Source: Rickettsiella endosymbiont of Aleochara curtula (lineage in GTDB: Bacteria > Pseudomonadota > Gammaproteobacteria > Diplorickettsiales > Diplorickettsiaceae). Taken from it: 64,000 nt of DNA. Of the stretch, positions 35,301 to 45,942 are shown piece after piece. The DNA is taken from assembly GCF_964030935.1 (NCBI RefSeq), contig NZ_OZ034990.1, positions 1,428,001 to 1,492,000 on the forward strand, read 5' to 3'. The notes under the pieces are model-generated. The model was not told the DNA's origin. It did no database searches and was given only the letters and a program-made list of their open reading frames with translations. Positions within the stretch are counted from its first letter, which is position 1. The number at the start of each line of letters is the position of its first letter. A program made the translations under genes and the position numbers.

Positions 35301-36139
35301 AAAGGATAGAACAAGGATACAGTTTGTTGGAATTAATGATAGCAATAAGTTTGTCTTTATTTCTCAGTATGGGAATGATAAATATTTTTATTTATAGCAA
35401 AAATATTTATCGCTTAACCCAGAGTTTGAATACTATTTCAACTAAAGCACGAATGGCTTTTTATTTGCTTAGTCATGATATTCGTATGGCGGGTTTTGTT
35501 GGTTGTGTACGTTTAATCGAGGCTTTGCCACTAAATAGACATTTAATAAGCGATAGCTTAGTTGTTTGGCATAAAGGAGCTAATACAGCAAAATTAAGCT
35601 TACCTAAGCTCGCTCGATATCAAAAGGATAGCGATGCCATTTTGATACAATTTCTTGATCCCGATACATTTCCGATAAAAGAAGCAAAATCTAGCCATAT
35701 TATTTTGCTACATAAAAAATTATTTCGACCTAGAGATATTTTACTCATCAGCGATTGTCAACATGCCGAGCTGGTTCATTGGAATAATATTCATCTGACT
35801 TATAACTATCAAATAGAAAGTGAAATTGGCTATCTAAACAAGATTGTTTACTACATTGCTGACACAGGACGTATGAGTGAAACTGGACAACGAATTTATG
35901 CTTTATATCGACGTAATTTAAATCAATCTTTTTATAAGCCCATAGAATTAATAGAAGGGATAAAGAGAATGTCGATACGATTAGGCATGAAAAATATCGA
36001 TGGAACTTTATCTTATAGGGATGCAAATGAGGTAAAACATTGGACAGATGCACGTAGCGTAGAAATTAGACTATTATTGACAGATGCCAAACTACTGCAA
36101 CGAGAATGGAAGCAAGTAATAGGACTACGTGAACGATGA
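35297..36139 (+). CDS. pilW: Type IV pilus assembly protein PilW
   Basis: 280-residue minor pilin with the prepilin peptidase site EQGYSLLELM (cut after G7, E12 at +5), a long N-terminal helix, and the PilW-type stretch YLLSHDIRMAGFVGC. The C-terminal region has IEGIKRMSIRLGM and ARSVEIRLLL, as in PilW proteins. Overlap with pilV by ATGA indicates coupling. The downstream pilX is separated by 200 bp holding two repeats. Confidence 0.88.
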   Translation: MKRIEQGYSLLELMIAISLSLFLSMGMINIFIYSKNIYRLTQSLNTISTKARMAFYLLSHDIRMAGFVGCVRLIEALPLNRHLISDSLVVWHKGANTAKLSLPKLARYQKDSDAILIQFLDPDTFPIKEAKSSHIILLHKKLFRPRDILLISDCQHAELVHWNNIHLTYNYQIESEIGYLNKIVYYIADTGRMSETGQRIYALYRRNLNQSFYKPIELIEGIKRMSIRLGMKNIDGTLSYRDANEVKHWTDARSVEIRLLLTDAKLLQREWKQVIGLRER

Positions 36140-36172
36140 TGTTTAGGCGATATTTTCAAGCGATAAAAAAAT

Positions 36173-36263
36173 CGCCGTCATGGCGAGCGAATGGAATGAG
36201 TGTGGCCATCCAGTTTGCGCGGTTTTTCCTGGATTGCCGCGCGCTACGCGCTCGCAATGACGA
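36173..36263. repeat. Palindromic repeat family C, copy 2
   Basis: Arms CGCCGTCATGGCGAGCG and CGCTCGCAATGACGAG with inner arms TGGCCATCCA and TGGATTGCCGC. Same plan as 18541-18638. It sits inside the pilin cluster, between pilW and pilX. Confidence 0.75.
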
Positions 36264-36280
36264 GTAAATTATTTTAATTG

Positions 36281-36308
36281 TTTGCATCTTCAAGTACGAG
36301 CGGTATAG
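36281..36308. repeat. Short repeat family D, copy 2 (inverted)
   Basis: Reverse complement reads ATACCGCTCGTACTTGAAGA followed by TGCAAA, matching the copies at 7021 and 45917. Confidence 0.5.
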
Positions 36309-36339
36309 ATACACCTAAAGTAAGAAGAGATACAAAATT

Positions 36340-36822
36340 TTGATATTCGATGGCAATAAAGAGTGTAAGCAACAAGGATTTATATTAGTAATGGTATTAT
36401 TTTTTCTTTTTATCATGTCTGTAATGACCTTATCGATATTAAATAGTTCTTATTTAGAATTACGTATGAGTCAAAATTGGGTTATTGCTGCACAGCAGTT
36501 CCAAGCTGCGGAAGCGGGATTAAAGTTAATCGAACATCGACTTGCAACACTTTCAGACGCTATTTCTGCTTTACATGAAAATTACAATTACGCGGGTTTT
36601 CAAATTAATGCGGAATTTAGAAGACATAAAACACAGTATTGTATTAATCAAAGATTAGCTTATGTTTATGATGTTATTGTACAAGCAAAGAAAATGACCG
36701 AAGGGATGCTTACGCTAAAAACTAATTATGCAATAAAAGCAAAAACTGTTTGTCTACATGGAGACCCTACATTGGCAAAATCTGGTCGTAGTTCATGGCG
36801 AGAATTAAGTAGTTCATCTTAA
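36340..36822 (+). CDS. pilX: Type IV pilus assembly protein PilX-like
   Basis: 160 residues. Leader plus hydrophobic helix KQQGFILVMVLFFLFIMSVM, cut after G13; there is no glutamate at +5, as is usual for PilX. The PilX N-terminal signature continues as AQQFQAAEAGLKLIEHRL. The start is TTG at 36340, supported by AAGAAGAGA upstream; no in-frame ATG fits before the pilin signal. pilY1, pilE and fimT/fimU do not follow: fadE begins about 20 nt after the stop. Confidence 0.75.
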   Translation: MIFDGNKECKQQGFILVMVLFFLFIMSVMTLSILNSSYLELRMSQNWVIAAQQFQAAEAGLKLIEHRLATLSDAISALHENYNYAGFQINAEFRRHKTQYCINQRLAYVYDVIVQAKKMTEGMLTLKTNYAIKAKTVCLHGDPTLAKSGRSSWRELSSSS

Positions 36823-36845
36823 AGTTATTAATGGGAGTAACTACT

Positions 36846-39098
36846 ATGTCGATAATCCTTAGTTTTGGTTTTTTTATTTTAGTCTTGATAATGCTGCTGT
36901 GTGTAACTCCATTGCGACAATTTTTTTTAGTCAAACCTTTTTTAGCTTATTTAAGCAGCATACTTCCTCCTATTAGCGAAACAGAAAAAATTGTTCTAGA
37001 AGCCGGTGATATGTGGTGGGAAAAGGATTTATTTCGTGGCAGGCCAAATTGGAAAGCCTTACATAATATTTCCTTATCAAATCTAACTCGCGAAGAAGAA
37101 ATTTTTATAAATGATCAAGTAGAAAAGCTTTGTAGTATGCTTAATGATTTTAATATTTTAACAGTGGAGCATGATTTACCCATTTCAGTTTGGGACTTTT
37201 TAAAAAAACACAAATTTTTTGGCATGGTCATCCCAAAAAAATATGAAGGATTAGGTTTTTCTGCTTTAGCACATTCATCTATAGTATTAAAAATAGCGAC
37301 ACGATCGGTTAGTGCAGCGGTCAATGCTTTAGTTCCAAATTCCCTTGGACCTGCTGAATTATTACTTCATTATGGGACAGAAGAGCAAAAAGATTATTAC
37401 TTGCCTAGACTTGCTAGAGGAGAAGAAATCCCTTGTTTTGCATTAACTTCTGTGGATGCCGGTAGCGATGCAGCTGCACTTAAAGATAATGGAATAGTCT
37501 GTAAGGGAACTTATCAAGATAAAGAAACATTAGGCATACGACTCAATTTTAATAAACGTTACATTACTTTGGCCCCAATCGCTACGGTTATAGGTGTCGC
37601 TTTTAAACTAAGCGATCCCGATCAATTGTTAGGAGGAAAAAAAGAAATAGGGATTACGGTTGCCTTGGTACCTTCCTCAATAGCGGGTGTTGAAATTGGT
37701 AAACGGCATTCTCCGATGGGTTTAGCTTTTATGAATGGCCCTATAATAGGCAAAAACGTTTTTATTCCTATCAGCTTTGTTATTGGTGGCGAGAAAATGT
37801 TAGGACAAGGTTGGCGTATGTTGATGGAATGTTTATCTATAGGTCGTGGAATTTCATTACCTGCCGTCAGCGCGGCACAAGCCCAATTAGCTTACCGTAT
37901 GACAGGTGCTTATAGTGTTCTAAGACAGCAATTTCATCTATCGATTGCGCATTTCGAAGGTGTAGCGGCAGCTTTAGCAAGAATAGCGGGGCTCACTTAT
38001 TTAATTGAAGCGACGCGTCGATTTACTGTGACTGCCGTCGATGCTTCACTAAAGCCGGCGTTAGCCTCTGCAATAGCAAAATACCATATGACAGAATTTG
38101 CACGCACCATTGTTAATGATGCGATGGATATCCATGGTGGACGCGGTATCCAAATGGGCCCGCGTAATTATTTGGCTCAAGGTTATATTGCTATACCAAT
38201 ATCAATTACCGTGGAAGGCGCGAATATTTTAACCCGCAATCTTATTTTATTTGGTCAAGGGGCGGTACGTTGTCATCCCTATTTAAGGGATGAAATGCAA
38301 GCCGTTGAAACAAAAGATATTTCTGGTTTGGATAAACTTTTAATGCAGCATTTTTCTTATACTATAAAAAATTTATTTAAAACATTTCTATTGGCTTTCG
38401 GCTTAGGCCATTTTTTTGTAAAAACGCCAATAAAGAGATTCAGCTACTATTATCGACAAATTTCTCGTTTATCGGCAGCTTTAGCCTTAGTCACTGATTT
38501 TACTTTGATAATATTGGGTGGAAATTTAAAACGTAAGGAACGCTTATCGGCACGTTTGGGCGATGTTTTGAGTTATCTTTATATAGCATCCAGCGTCATT
38601 CGTTATGTACAAGAATATCCTTTGTCCAAAGAAGATGATGCTTATGCACGTTGGGGATTAAATTATTGCCTTTATCATATTCAATATTCGTTTGAGAAAT
38701 TTTTTAATAATTTTCCTAAACCTTTAGTAGCTAAGCTACTAAAATTTATTATTTTTCCCTTAGGACGATCTTATCAATTACCTACTGACAAACAAGATAT
38801 GCAATTGGTGGCTGTGATGGCCAAAATTGGTAAATTTCGCGATCGTATAACCCAGGATTGTTATTTAGGAAAAAAACCAGAAGACCCAACCGGGCGCATG
38901 GAGATAGCCTTTAATGAATTTATCAAGGCGCAACCCATTCGTGAAAAATTAAAAAAACAAGGGCTTAATCGAGATTTAGATATTGAGCAACAACTAGAAT
39001 CTGCTTTAACGAAAAAAATTCTTACTCATGCCGAAGTTGAACAATTTCTTAAAGCACAGAAATTTCAGCAAGATGCTATGCAAGTAGATGCTTTTTAG
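36846..39098 (+). CDS. fadE: Acyl-CoA dehydrogenase FadE
   Basis: First step of fatty acid beta-oxidation: FAD-dependent desaturation of acyl-CoA. One or two N-terminal hydrophobic helices (about residues 1-40) anchor it to the membrane. The acyl-CoA dehydrogenase core includes GFSALAHSSIVLKIA, CFALTSVDAGSDAAAL and MDIHGGRGIQMGPRNY. The C-terminal DUF1974 region, specific to FadE, follows. The ATG at 36846 is favoured (GGAG 8 nt upstream) over 36831. 750 residues (814 in E. coli). First gene of a fadE-fadI-fadJ run. Confidence 0.94.
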   Translation: MSIILSFGFFILVLIMLLCVTPLRQFFLVKPFLAYLSSILPPISETEKIVLEAGDMWWEKDLFRGRPNWKALHNISLSNLTREEEIFINDQVEKLCSMLNDFNILTVEHDLPISVWDFLKKHKFFGMVIPKKYEGLGFSALAHSSIVLKIATRSVSAAVNALVPNSLGPAELLLHYGTEEQKDYYLPRLARGEEIPCFALTSVDAGSDAAALKDNGIVCKGTYQDKETLGIRLNFNKRYITLAPIATVIGVAFKLSDPDQLLGGKKEIGITVALVPSSIAGVEIGKRHSPMGLAFMNGPIIGKNVFIPISFVIGGEKMLGQGWRMLMECLSIGRGISLPAVSAAQAQLAYRMTGAYSVLRQQFHLSIAHFEGVAAALARIAGLTYLIEATRRFTVTAVDASLKPALASAIAKYHMTEFARTIVNDAMDIHGGRGIQMGPRNYLAQGYIAIPISITVEGANILTRNLILFGQGAVRCHPYLRDEMQAVETKDISGLDKLLMQHFSYTIKNLFKTFLLAFGLGHFFVKTPIKRFSYYYRQISRLSAALALVTDFTLIILGGNLKRKERLSARLGDVLSYLYIASSVIRYVQEYPLSKEDDAYARWGLNYCLYHIQYSFEKFFNNFPKPLVAKLLKFIIFPLGRSYQLPTDKQDMQLVAVMAKIGKFRDRITQDCYLGKKPEDPTGRMEIAFNEFIKAQPIREKLKKQGLNRDLDIEQQLESALTKKILTHAEVEQFLKAQKFQQDAMQVDAF

Positions 39099-39207
39099 GT
39101 GATATAAATCATAAGTTAACTTGCAGATTCAATGACAGCAGGTATATTAAAATGACATTAACTATTAATTAGTTTCATGTAAGAGAGAAAGCGCACAGGA
39201 AAAATTT

Positions 39208-40527
39208 ATGCAAGCACTTGATCGATCAGATTTTGCACGGTCAGTTTATATCGTAGATGGCATGCGTACCCCCTGGCTGAAAGTACGTGGAGTCCCTGGA
39301 AATTTTTCAGCTTCTGATTTGGCTGTACAAGCGGGACGTTATTTATTAGCACGCCAAGCATTTACACCTGATCAACTGGATGAAGTGGTTACCGGCTGTG
39401 TTATGCCAAATCCTGACGAGGCTAATATTAGTCGAGTGATTGCATTACGTTTGGGTTGTGGTAAAGCTGTACCTGCTTATACTGTGCAACGGAATTGTGC
39501 TTCAGGTATGCAAGCTTTAGACAGTGCAGCCTTAGATATCGCTTGTGGGAGATACAATTTAGTATTAGCAGGTGGTACAGAAGCAATGAGTCAAGCTCCC
39601 CTATTGCTTAGTCAAGAAATGACTACTTGGTTTGCTAAATGGAATTTAGCTAAAACTTTTGTAGCGCGTTTAAAACTACTGACTCAATTTAAATTAAACT
39701 ATATAAAACCAGTTATTGCTTTATTACATGGTTTAACTGATCCTATTGTGGGTTTAGGGATGGGGCAAACCGCAGAGGTTATTGCGCATCGTTTTGGGAT
39801 TACGCGTGAAGAAATGGATGCATTTGCTTTGCAAAGCCACCAACGTTTAGCAGCGGCGCAAGATGCTGGAGTTTTTAAGGATGAAATCAATCCGATTTAT
39901 GACAAACAAAATCTTTATTATTCTTTCGATAATGGTTTGCGTCGTGATACGAGTTTAGAAAAATTAGTCTCACTTAAACCTTTTTTTGATAAACCTTTTG
40001 GCCTGGTTACCGCAGGAAATAGTTCTCAAGTTACCGATGGCTCCGCTTTTTTAATTTTGGCGAGTGAAGAGGCCGTACAGAAATATCAATTACCGATTTT
40101 AGCGCGCATAGTGGATGTGGTATGGGCGGGCGTAGATCCGAGTGAAATGGGTTTGGGTCCCGTGCATGCCGTAGCAATGCTCTTAAAAAAACAAGCACTT
40201 ACTTTTAAAGATATCGATTTTTGGGAAATTAATGAAGCATTTGCAGGTCAGGTTTTGGCATGTTTGGCGGCTTGGCAAGATACTGATTATTGTATAAATC
40301 AGCTGAACTTAACTGAAGCTTTAGGCAAGCTCGATCAAGCAAAACTTAACATAGATGGTGGAGCGGTTGCTATGGGCCATCCTGTGGGAGCTAGTGGAGC
40401 ACGGCTTGTTTTACATTTGGCACATATCTTAAAAAGAAAACAAGCACGTTTTGGTGTGGCAACACTTTGTATCGGTGGCGGACAAGGTGGAGCGTTGTTA
40501 CTGGAAAATACTGATACATACTCATAG
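39208..40527 (+). CDS. fadI: 3-ketoacyl-CoA thiolase, FadI type
   Basis: Thiolase releasing acetyl-CoA from 3-ketoacyl-CoA. The acyl-carrying cysteine is C97 in RNCASGMQALDSAA. The active-site regions WEINEAFAGQVLA, GGAVAMGHPVGASGARL and CIGGGQGGALLLE are complete. Length 439 and the insert after LLLSQEM favour the FadI (long) form over FadA (387). It lies between fadE and fadJ. Acetyl-CoA produced here feeds citrate synthase. Confidence 0.92.
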   Translation: MQALDRSDFARSVYIVDGMRTPWLKVRGVPGNFSASDLAVQAGRYLLARQAFTPDQLDEVVTGCVMPNPDEANISRVIALRLGCGKAVPAYTVQRNCASGMQALDSAALDIACGRYNLVLAGGTEAMSQAPLLLSQEMTTWFAKWNLAKTFVARLKLLTQFKLNYIKPVIALLHGLTDPIVGLGMGQTAEVIAHRFGITREEMDAFALQSHQRLAAAQDAGVFKDEINPIYDKQNLYYSFDNGLRRDTSLEKLVSLKPFFDKPFGLVTAGNSSQVTDGSAFLILASEEAVQKYQLPILARIVDVVWAGVDPSEMGLGPVHAVAMLLKKQALTFKDIDFWEINEAFAGQVLACLAAWQDTDYCINQLNLTEALGKLDQAKLNIDGGAVAMGHPVGASGARLVLHLAHILKRKQARFGVATLCIGGGQGGALLLENTDTYS

Positions 40528-40641
40528 CAATTGGATTTTTGCCAAGGCGCCGCGAAAATGAAGCAACCGTAGTGTATTCAAGATATATGAGGATTGCGAG
40601 TTGAGTGGTAACACAGGCAAAAATTCAAGTGCTATGAGTAT
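40514..40641 (+). repeat. Palindromic repeat family A, complete copy
   Basis: The clearest copy: the left arm TACTCATAGCAATTGGATTT continuing into TTGCC, and the right arm GGCAAAAATTCAAGTGCTAT continuing into GAGTA, are nearly perfect inverted repeats of about 25 bp. It begins inside the last codons of fadI, whose stop may be supplied by the repeat, and ends just before fadJ. Confidence 0.88.
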
Positions 40642-40662
40642 AACTAAAACTGGAGCACTTTG

Positions 40663-42618
40663 ATGGAAGTAGGCTATTTAAATTGGCAATTGCAGCAAAA
40701 AGAACACATTCTTTGGCTGTATTTGGATAAAAAAAATAGCTCTAGCAATAACTTAGATAAAAATGTATTAACCGAATTAAGTTCGATCATTAAAGATTTA
40801 GCTCAAAATGCATCGGTACAAGGCTTGATAATTACTTCTGCTAAACCAAATGGTTTTATTGTAGGTGCCGATATTCAAACCATTAGTAAATTAAAAACCA
40901 AGGAAGAGATCTTTGCGTTTATTCGACAAGGCCAAAAAGTATTTGATGAATTGGCAGCACTTAATATCCCCACGGTATCTTTGATCAATGGTTTATGTTT
41001 AGGAGGCGGCTTAGAGCTCGCCTTAGCGTGTGATTATCGTATCGCGATTGATGATAATAAAACACGTTTAGGTTTGCCAGAAGTGATGCTTGGAATTCAT
41101 CCAGGTTGGGGAGGAACCGTACGTTTGCCACGCTTATTGGGAGGTCCACAAGCATTAGAATTAATTTTAACTGGAAAAACTATTTCTTCCTATGTTGCAG
41201 CTAAATTAGGTTTAATCGATCAGGTGGTTCCATCACGACAAGCTGAACGAGCAGCGCTATATTATGCTTCAGCAAAAACTAAAAAAAAGCATTCTTTTTT
41301 TGCGTTAAATTGGAAAAAAATAACTAATCATCATTGGATGAGGAATGTTGTTACTAAAATTATTCAACGCCGTTTAAACGCCAAAGTTAATCCTAAACAT
41401 TACCCTGCACCTTACGCTGCGTTGCATCTTTGGCAGCAGTATGGTGTTAGTAAGCAAGCATTTTTACATGAGGCAGTTTCTTTAAGTGAATTAGCACTGA
41501 CTCCCACAGCGAATCATTTAATGAGAGTATTTTTTTTAAAAGAGCGCTTAAAGAAATTAGGAAAAAAAGATGTCACCTGTTTTAAACATGTTCATGTCAT
41601 AGGTGCAGGAACCATGGGAGGCGATATCGCTGCTTGGTGTGCTATGCAAGGATTACAGGTAACCTTACAAGATCGTGAAGCAAAATATATTGCTCCGGCT
41701 ATGACAAGAGCGTATGTCTTATTTCAAAAACGATTAAAGACACCTCGCGCTATTCAAGCTGCGATGGATAGATTGGTTCCTGATCTCGCGGGTTATGGTA
41801 TACGTCGTGCAGATATTATTATTGAAGCGGTATTTGAGGATCTAAACGTTAAAAAAGATTTATTTCGCCAGTTAGAAAAGCAAATTAAGTCGGGTGCATT
41901 ATTAGCTACCAATACATCGAGTATTGTTTTAGAAGCTATCCAACAAGGGTTACAACACCCTGAACGTTTAATTGGTTTACATTTTTTTAATCCTGTTGCT
42001 AAGATGCCCTTAGTAGAAGTGGTGCAATCAGCCGTTAGCGCACCGGATATTATAGAAAAGGGCTGGTCATTTGTGCATCAAATTAACCGCTTGCCTTTAC
42101 CTGTAAAAAGTTCACCCGGATTTTTAGTTAATCGTTTATTAATGCCTTATTTAATGCAATCGGTATTATTGTTGCAAACCGGAATTCCTGCGCCAGTCAT
42201 AGACAAAGCGGCTGTGGATTTTGGTATGCCGATGGGACCGTTAGAGTTAGCGGATACGGTAGGTCTAGATATTTGTTTAGCCGTGGCTAAGATTCTCAGT
42301 CAATCATTAGGGAGCGTTGTTCCTGAGGGTTTAGAGAAAATGGTTGCTAACAAGGATCTAGGACGAAAAACGGGTAAAGGTTTTTATCGTTATAAAAAAG
42401 GCAAACCTACTAAAGAAAAAGTCCCTGAAGATTATAAAGCGCCAACGAATTTAGCGGATAGCTTAATTCAGCCAATGATAGATGAAGCTAAAAAATGTTT
42501 GGAAGAAAAAGTGGTTGCAGATAGCGATTTGATCGATGCTGGAATTATATTTGGCGCAGGATTTGCTCCTTTTCGCGGTGGTTTGATGCAATATGCAAAG
42601 GAACAAGGTGATTTGTAG
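40663..42618 (+). CDS. fadJ: Fatty oxidation complex alpha subunit, FadJ-like
   Basis: Bifunctional enoyl-CoA hydratase and 3-hydroxyacyl-CoA dehydrogenase. The crotonase half (residues 1-200) has the oxyanion-hole stretches FIVGADIQTI and NGLCLGGGLELALACDYR and the catalytic PEVMLGIHPGWGG. The dehydrogenase half begins with the NAD-binding HVIGAGTMGGDIAAW and has GLHFFNPVAKMPLVEVV and GPLELADTVGLD. About 650 residues, shorter than FadJ (714) or FadB (729). The ATG is preferred to an in-frame TTG one codon earlier; GGAG lies about 7 nt before it. A family A repeat separates it from fadI. Confidence 0.92.
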   Translation: MEVGYLNWQLQQKEHILWLYLDKKNSSSNNLDKNVLTELSSIIKDLAQNASVQGLIITSAKPNGFIVGADIQTISKLKTKEEIFAFIRQGQKVFDELAALNIPTVSLINGLCLGGGLELALACDYRIAIDDNKTRLGLPEVMLGIHPGWGGTVRLPRLLGGPQALELILTGKTISSYVAAKLGLIDQVVPSRQAERAALYYASAKTKKKHSFFALNWKKITNHHWMRNVVTKIIQRRLNAKVNPKHYPAPYAALHLWQQYGVSKQAFLHEAVSLSELALTPTANHLMRVFFLKERLKKLGKKDVTCFKHVHVIGAGTMGGDIAAWCAMQGLQVTLQDREAKYIAPAMTRAYVLFQKRLKTPRAIQAAMDRLVPDLAGYGIRRADIIIEAVFEDLNVKKDLFRQLEKQIKSGALLATNTSSIVLEAIQQGLQHPERLIGLHFFNPVAKMPLVEVVQSAVSAPDIIEKGWSFVHQINRLPLPVKSSPGFLVNRLLMPYLMQSVLLLQTGIPAPVIDKAAVDFGMPMGPLELADTVGLDICLAVAKILSQSLGSVVPEGLEKMVANKDLGRKTGKGFYRYKKGKPTKEKVPEDYKAPTNLADSLIQPMIDEAKKCLEEKVVADSDLIDAGIIFGAGFAPFRGGLMQYAKEQGDL

Positions 42619-42645
42619 ATTATTTTTATAATTGTAACGTTATTA

Positions 42646-43551
42646 CTAAGTTCCTCTTAGTAAACGTTCAATGCGTAATTCCAAGGGGGGATGGCTTGAA
42701 AATAAAGCACGAAATCCACCACTTTTATGTGATATTTTTAAAGTTGATAAAGAAGGGGCACGCGTATCTTCGGGTTCCATTGCCTTTTGTAGTGCTTTTA
42801 ACGCTTCTATCATTTTATCCCGACCTGCTAACAAAGCACCGCCTTTGTCAGCGCGGTACTCGCGATGTCTGGAAAACGCAGCCACTAAAATACTTCCTAA
42901 GAATGTAAATAGAATATCAAATACCATCGATAGCATAAAAAACATCGGCCCAGGTCCACTTATCGCTCCTTCATCATTATTTCGCCCAGCAGCTCCAACA
43001 GAGATTACATAGGCAACAATGCGCGATAAAAAAAGTGCAAAAGCATTTATTATGCCTAAGATAAGTGTCATGGTAACCATATCCCCATTCGTGATATGAG
43101 TAATTTCATGTCCTAGTACACCTTCAATTTCATCTGGATTCATTTTTTGGAGTAAGCCACTAGAAACAGCCACTAAAGAATTATTTTTAGTTGGACCTGT
43201 TGCAAAAGCATTCAGCTCAGGTGAATTATAAATGCCTACTTCAGGCAAAACCTTTAATCCAGCTTTGCGTGCTAAATTATGAATAACTTCAAGTATGTTT
43301 TTTTCTTCACCTACCGCTGCGTTGGGATCAATAATTTTTAAATCCATACTTTTTTTGGCAATGAATTTTGAGGTGAATAGTGAAACAAAGGCCCCCGCTG
43401 TACCCCATAATGCGCAAAAAATAGCTAAGGATAGATAATTAATTCCATGAGAGGTGAGATAACTATGTAGTCCTAATAAATTGGTAACTATAGAGATAGT
43501 GGCAATAACTAAAATATTAGTGCCTAAAAATAATAAAATACGACTAAACAT
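42646..43551 (-). CDS. htpX: Membrane metalloprotease HtpX
   Basis: M48 zinc protease of the inner membrane that degrades misfolded membrane proteins. The zinc motif is H148-E149-x-x-H152 in VLGHEITHITNGD, and the third ligand lies in RHREYRADKGGA. Four hydrophobic segments are seen (about residues 4-26, 36-60, 155-180 and 195-225). Length 301 (293 in E. coli). It lies downstream of groEL on the same strand, with a strong terminator between them. Confidence 0.95.
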   Translation of the reverse strand: MFSRILLFLGTNILVIATISIVTNLLGLHSYLTSHGINYLSLAIFCALWGTAGAFVSLFTSKFIAKKSMDLKIIDPNAAVGEEKNILEVIHNLARKAGLKVLPEVGIYNSPELNAFATGPTKNNSLVAVSSGLLQKMNPDEIEGVLGHEITHITNGDMVTMTLILGIINAFALFLSRIVAYVISVGAAGRNNDEGAISGPGPMFFMLSMVFDILFTFLGSILVAAFSRHREYRADKGGALLAGRDKMIEALKALQKAMEPEDTRAPSLSTLKISHKSGGFRALFSSHPPLELRIERLLRGT

Positions 43552-43623
43552 AAAAAATAATTCCTTATTTAGGGGATCATTTTACACACCTTATTAAGTG
43601 TAGCAGTTAATTCGTTGAAAAAG

Positions 43624-43651
43624 AAAAACCCCGCGGATGCGGGGTTTTTTT
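43624..43651. terminator. Bidirectional rho-independent terminator after groEL
   Basis: Perfect 11-bp stem AAAAACCCCGC / GCGGGGTTTTT with a GGAT loop. T-runs occur on both strands. It ends groESL transcription on the minus strand. Confidence 0.9.
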
Positions 43652-43680
43652 GATGAAACTAGACGACAGGGAGGAGGCTT

Positions 43681-45375
<1,695 letters not shown>

Positions 45376-45387
45376 TTAAAATTGTGA

Positions 45388-45708
45388 TTAATCTTTGATT
45401 AACGCCAGAACGTCATCTTCGCGCATGATGAGATATTCTTTACCATCAAGTTTGATTTCAGTTCCACTATATTTTCCAAAATATATTTTATCGCCTACCT
45501 TAATGCTTAAAGTCTGGATTTGACCTGATTTCAAGCGTTTACCATGTCCTACAGCGACTACTGTACCCCTAACAGGCTTTTCTTTTGCTGTGTCTGGAAT
45601 AACAATACCACCTACGGATCTTTCCTCTTCTTCATCGCGTTTGACAAGAATGCGATCGTTCATAGGAACTAAATTTTCAACTAAAGGTTTTTCTAATGCA
45701 ACACTCAT
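45388..45708 (-). CDS. groES: Co-chaperonin GroES (Hsp10)
   Basis: Heptameric lid of GroEL. Signature [22 protein letters not shown] and the mobile loop [13 protein letters not shown] are present, with [11 protein letters not shown] and [13 protein letters not shown] at the end. At 106 residues it is about ten longer than usual because of an N-terminal [11 protein letters not shown] extension. The ATG at 45708 is supported by AAGGAG 8 nt upstream, so the extension appears real. First gene of the groESL operon. Confidence 0.97.
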   Translation of the reverse strand: MSVALEKPLVENLVPMNDRILVKRDEEEERSVGGIVIPDTAKEKPVRGTVVAVGHGKRLKSGQIQTLSIKVGDKIYFGKYSGTEIKLDGKEYLIMREDDVLALIKD

Positions 45709-45754
45709 GCAGATTTCTCCTTAAGAATTACTGTCAAAATGAGGATATTAACCA

Positions 45755-45783
45755 AATTAACCCCCCTCAGCAGCAGGGGTCAA
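45755..45783 (-). promoter_or_regulatory. Candidate groESL promoter with an inverted repeat in its spacer
   Basis: Minus-strand TTGACC (45778-45783), 17-bp spacer, TTAATT (45755-45760). The start would fall near 45748, about 40 nt before groES. The spacer holds CCCCT-CAGCAGC-AGGGG (plus strand 45763-45779). No sigma-32 CCCCAT-type -10 was seen. Confidence 0.4.
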
Positions 45784-45916
45784 TCATAATGATGTTTGAT
45801 AAAGGATACAATAAGTTAACTTTACCACACCAACACACTTTATATGGGGAGCATGCTAAGAAAATTCAAGTCGAATAAGTTAAAATTTACTGGATTTTAA
45901 CTTATTTTTTTGAGTT

Positions 45917-45942
45917 ATACCGCTTGTACTTGAAGATGCGAA
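45917..45942. repeat. Short repeat family D, copy 3
   Basis: ATACCGCTTGTACTTGAAGA followed by TGCGAA, the same sequence as at 7021. It touches the stop codon of ampG. Confidence 0.5.

Noticed and set aside
45696-45878. Plus-strand 60-codon frame upstream of groES
   Set aside because: It covers the groES leader and candidate promoter and lacks any domain; a chance frame.
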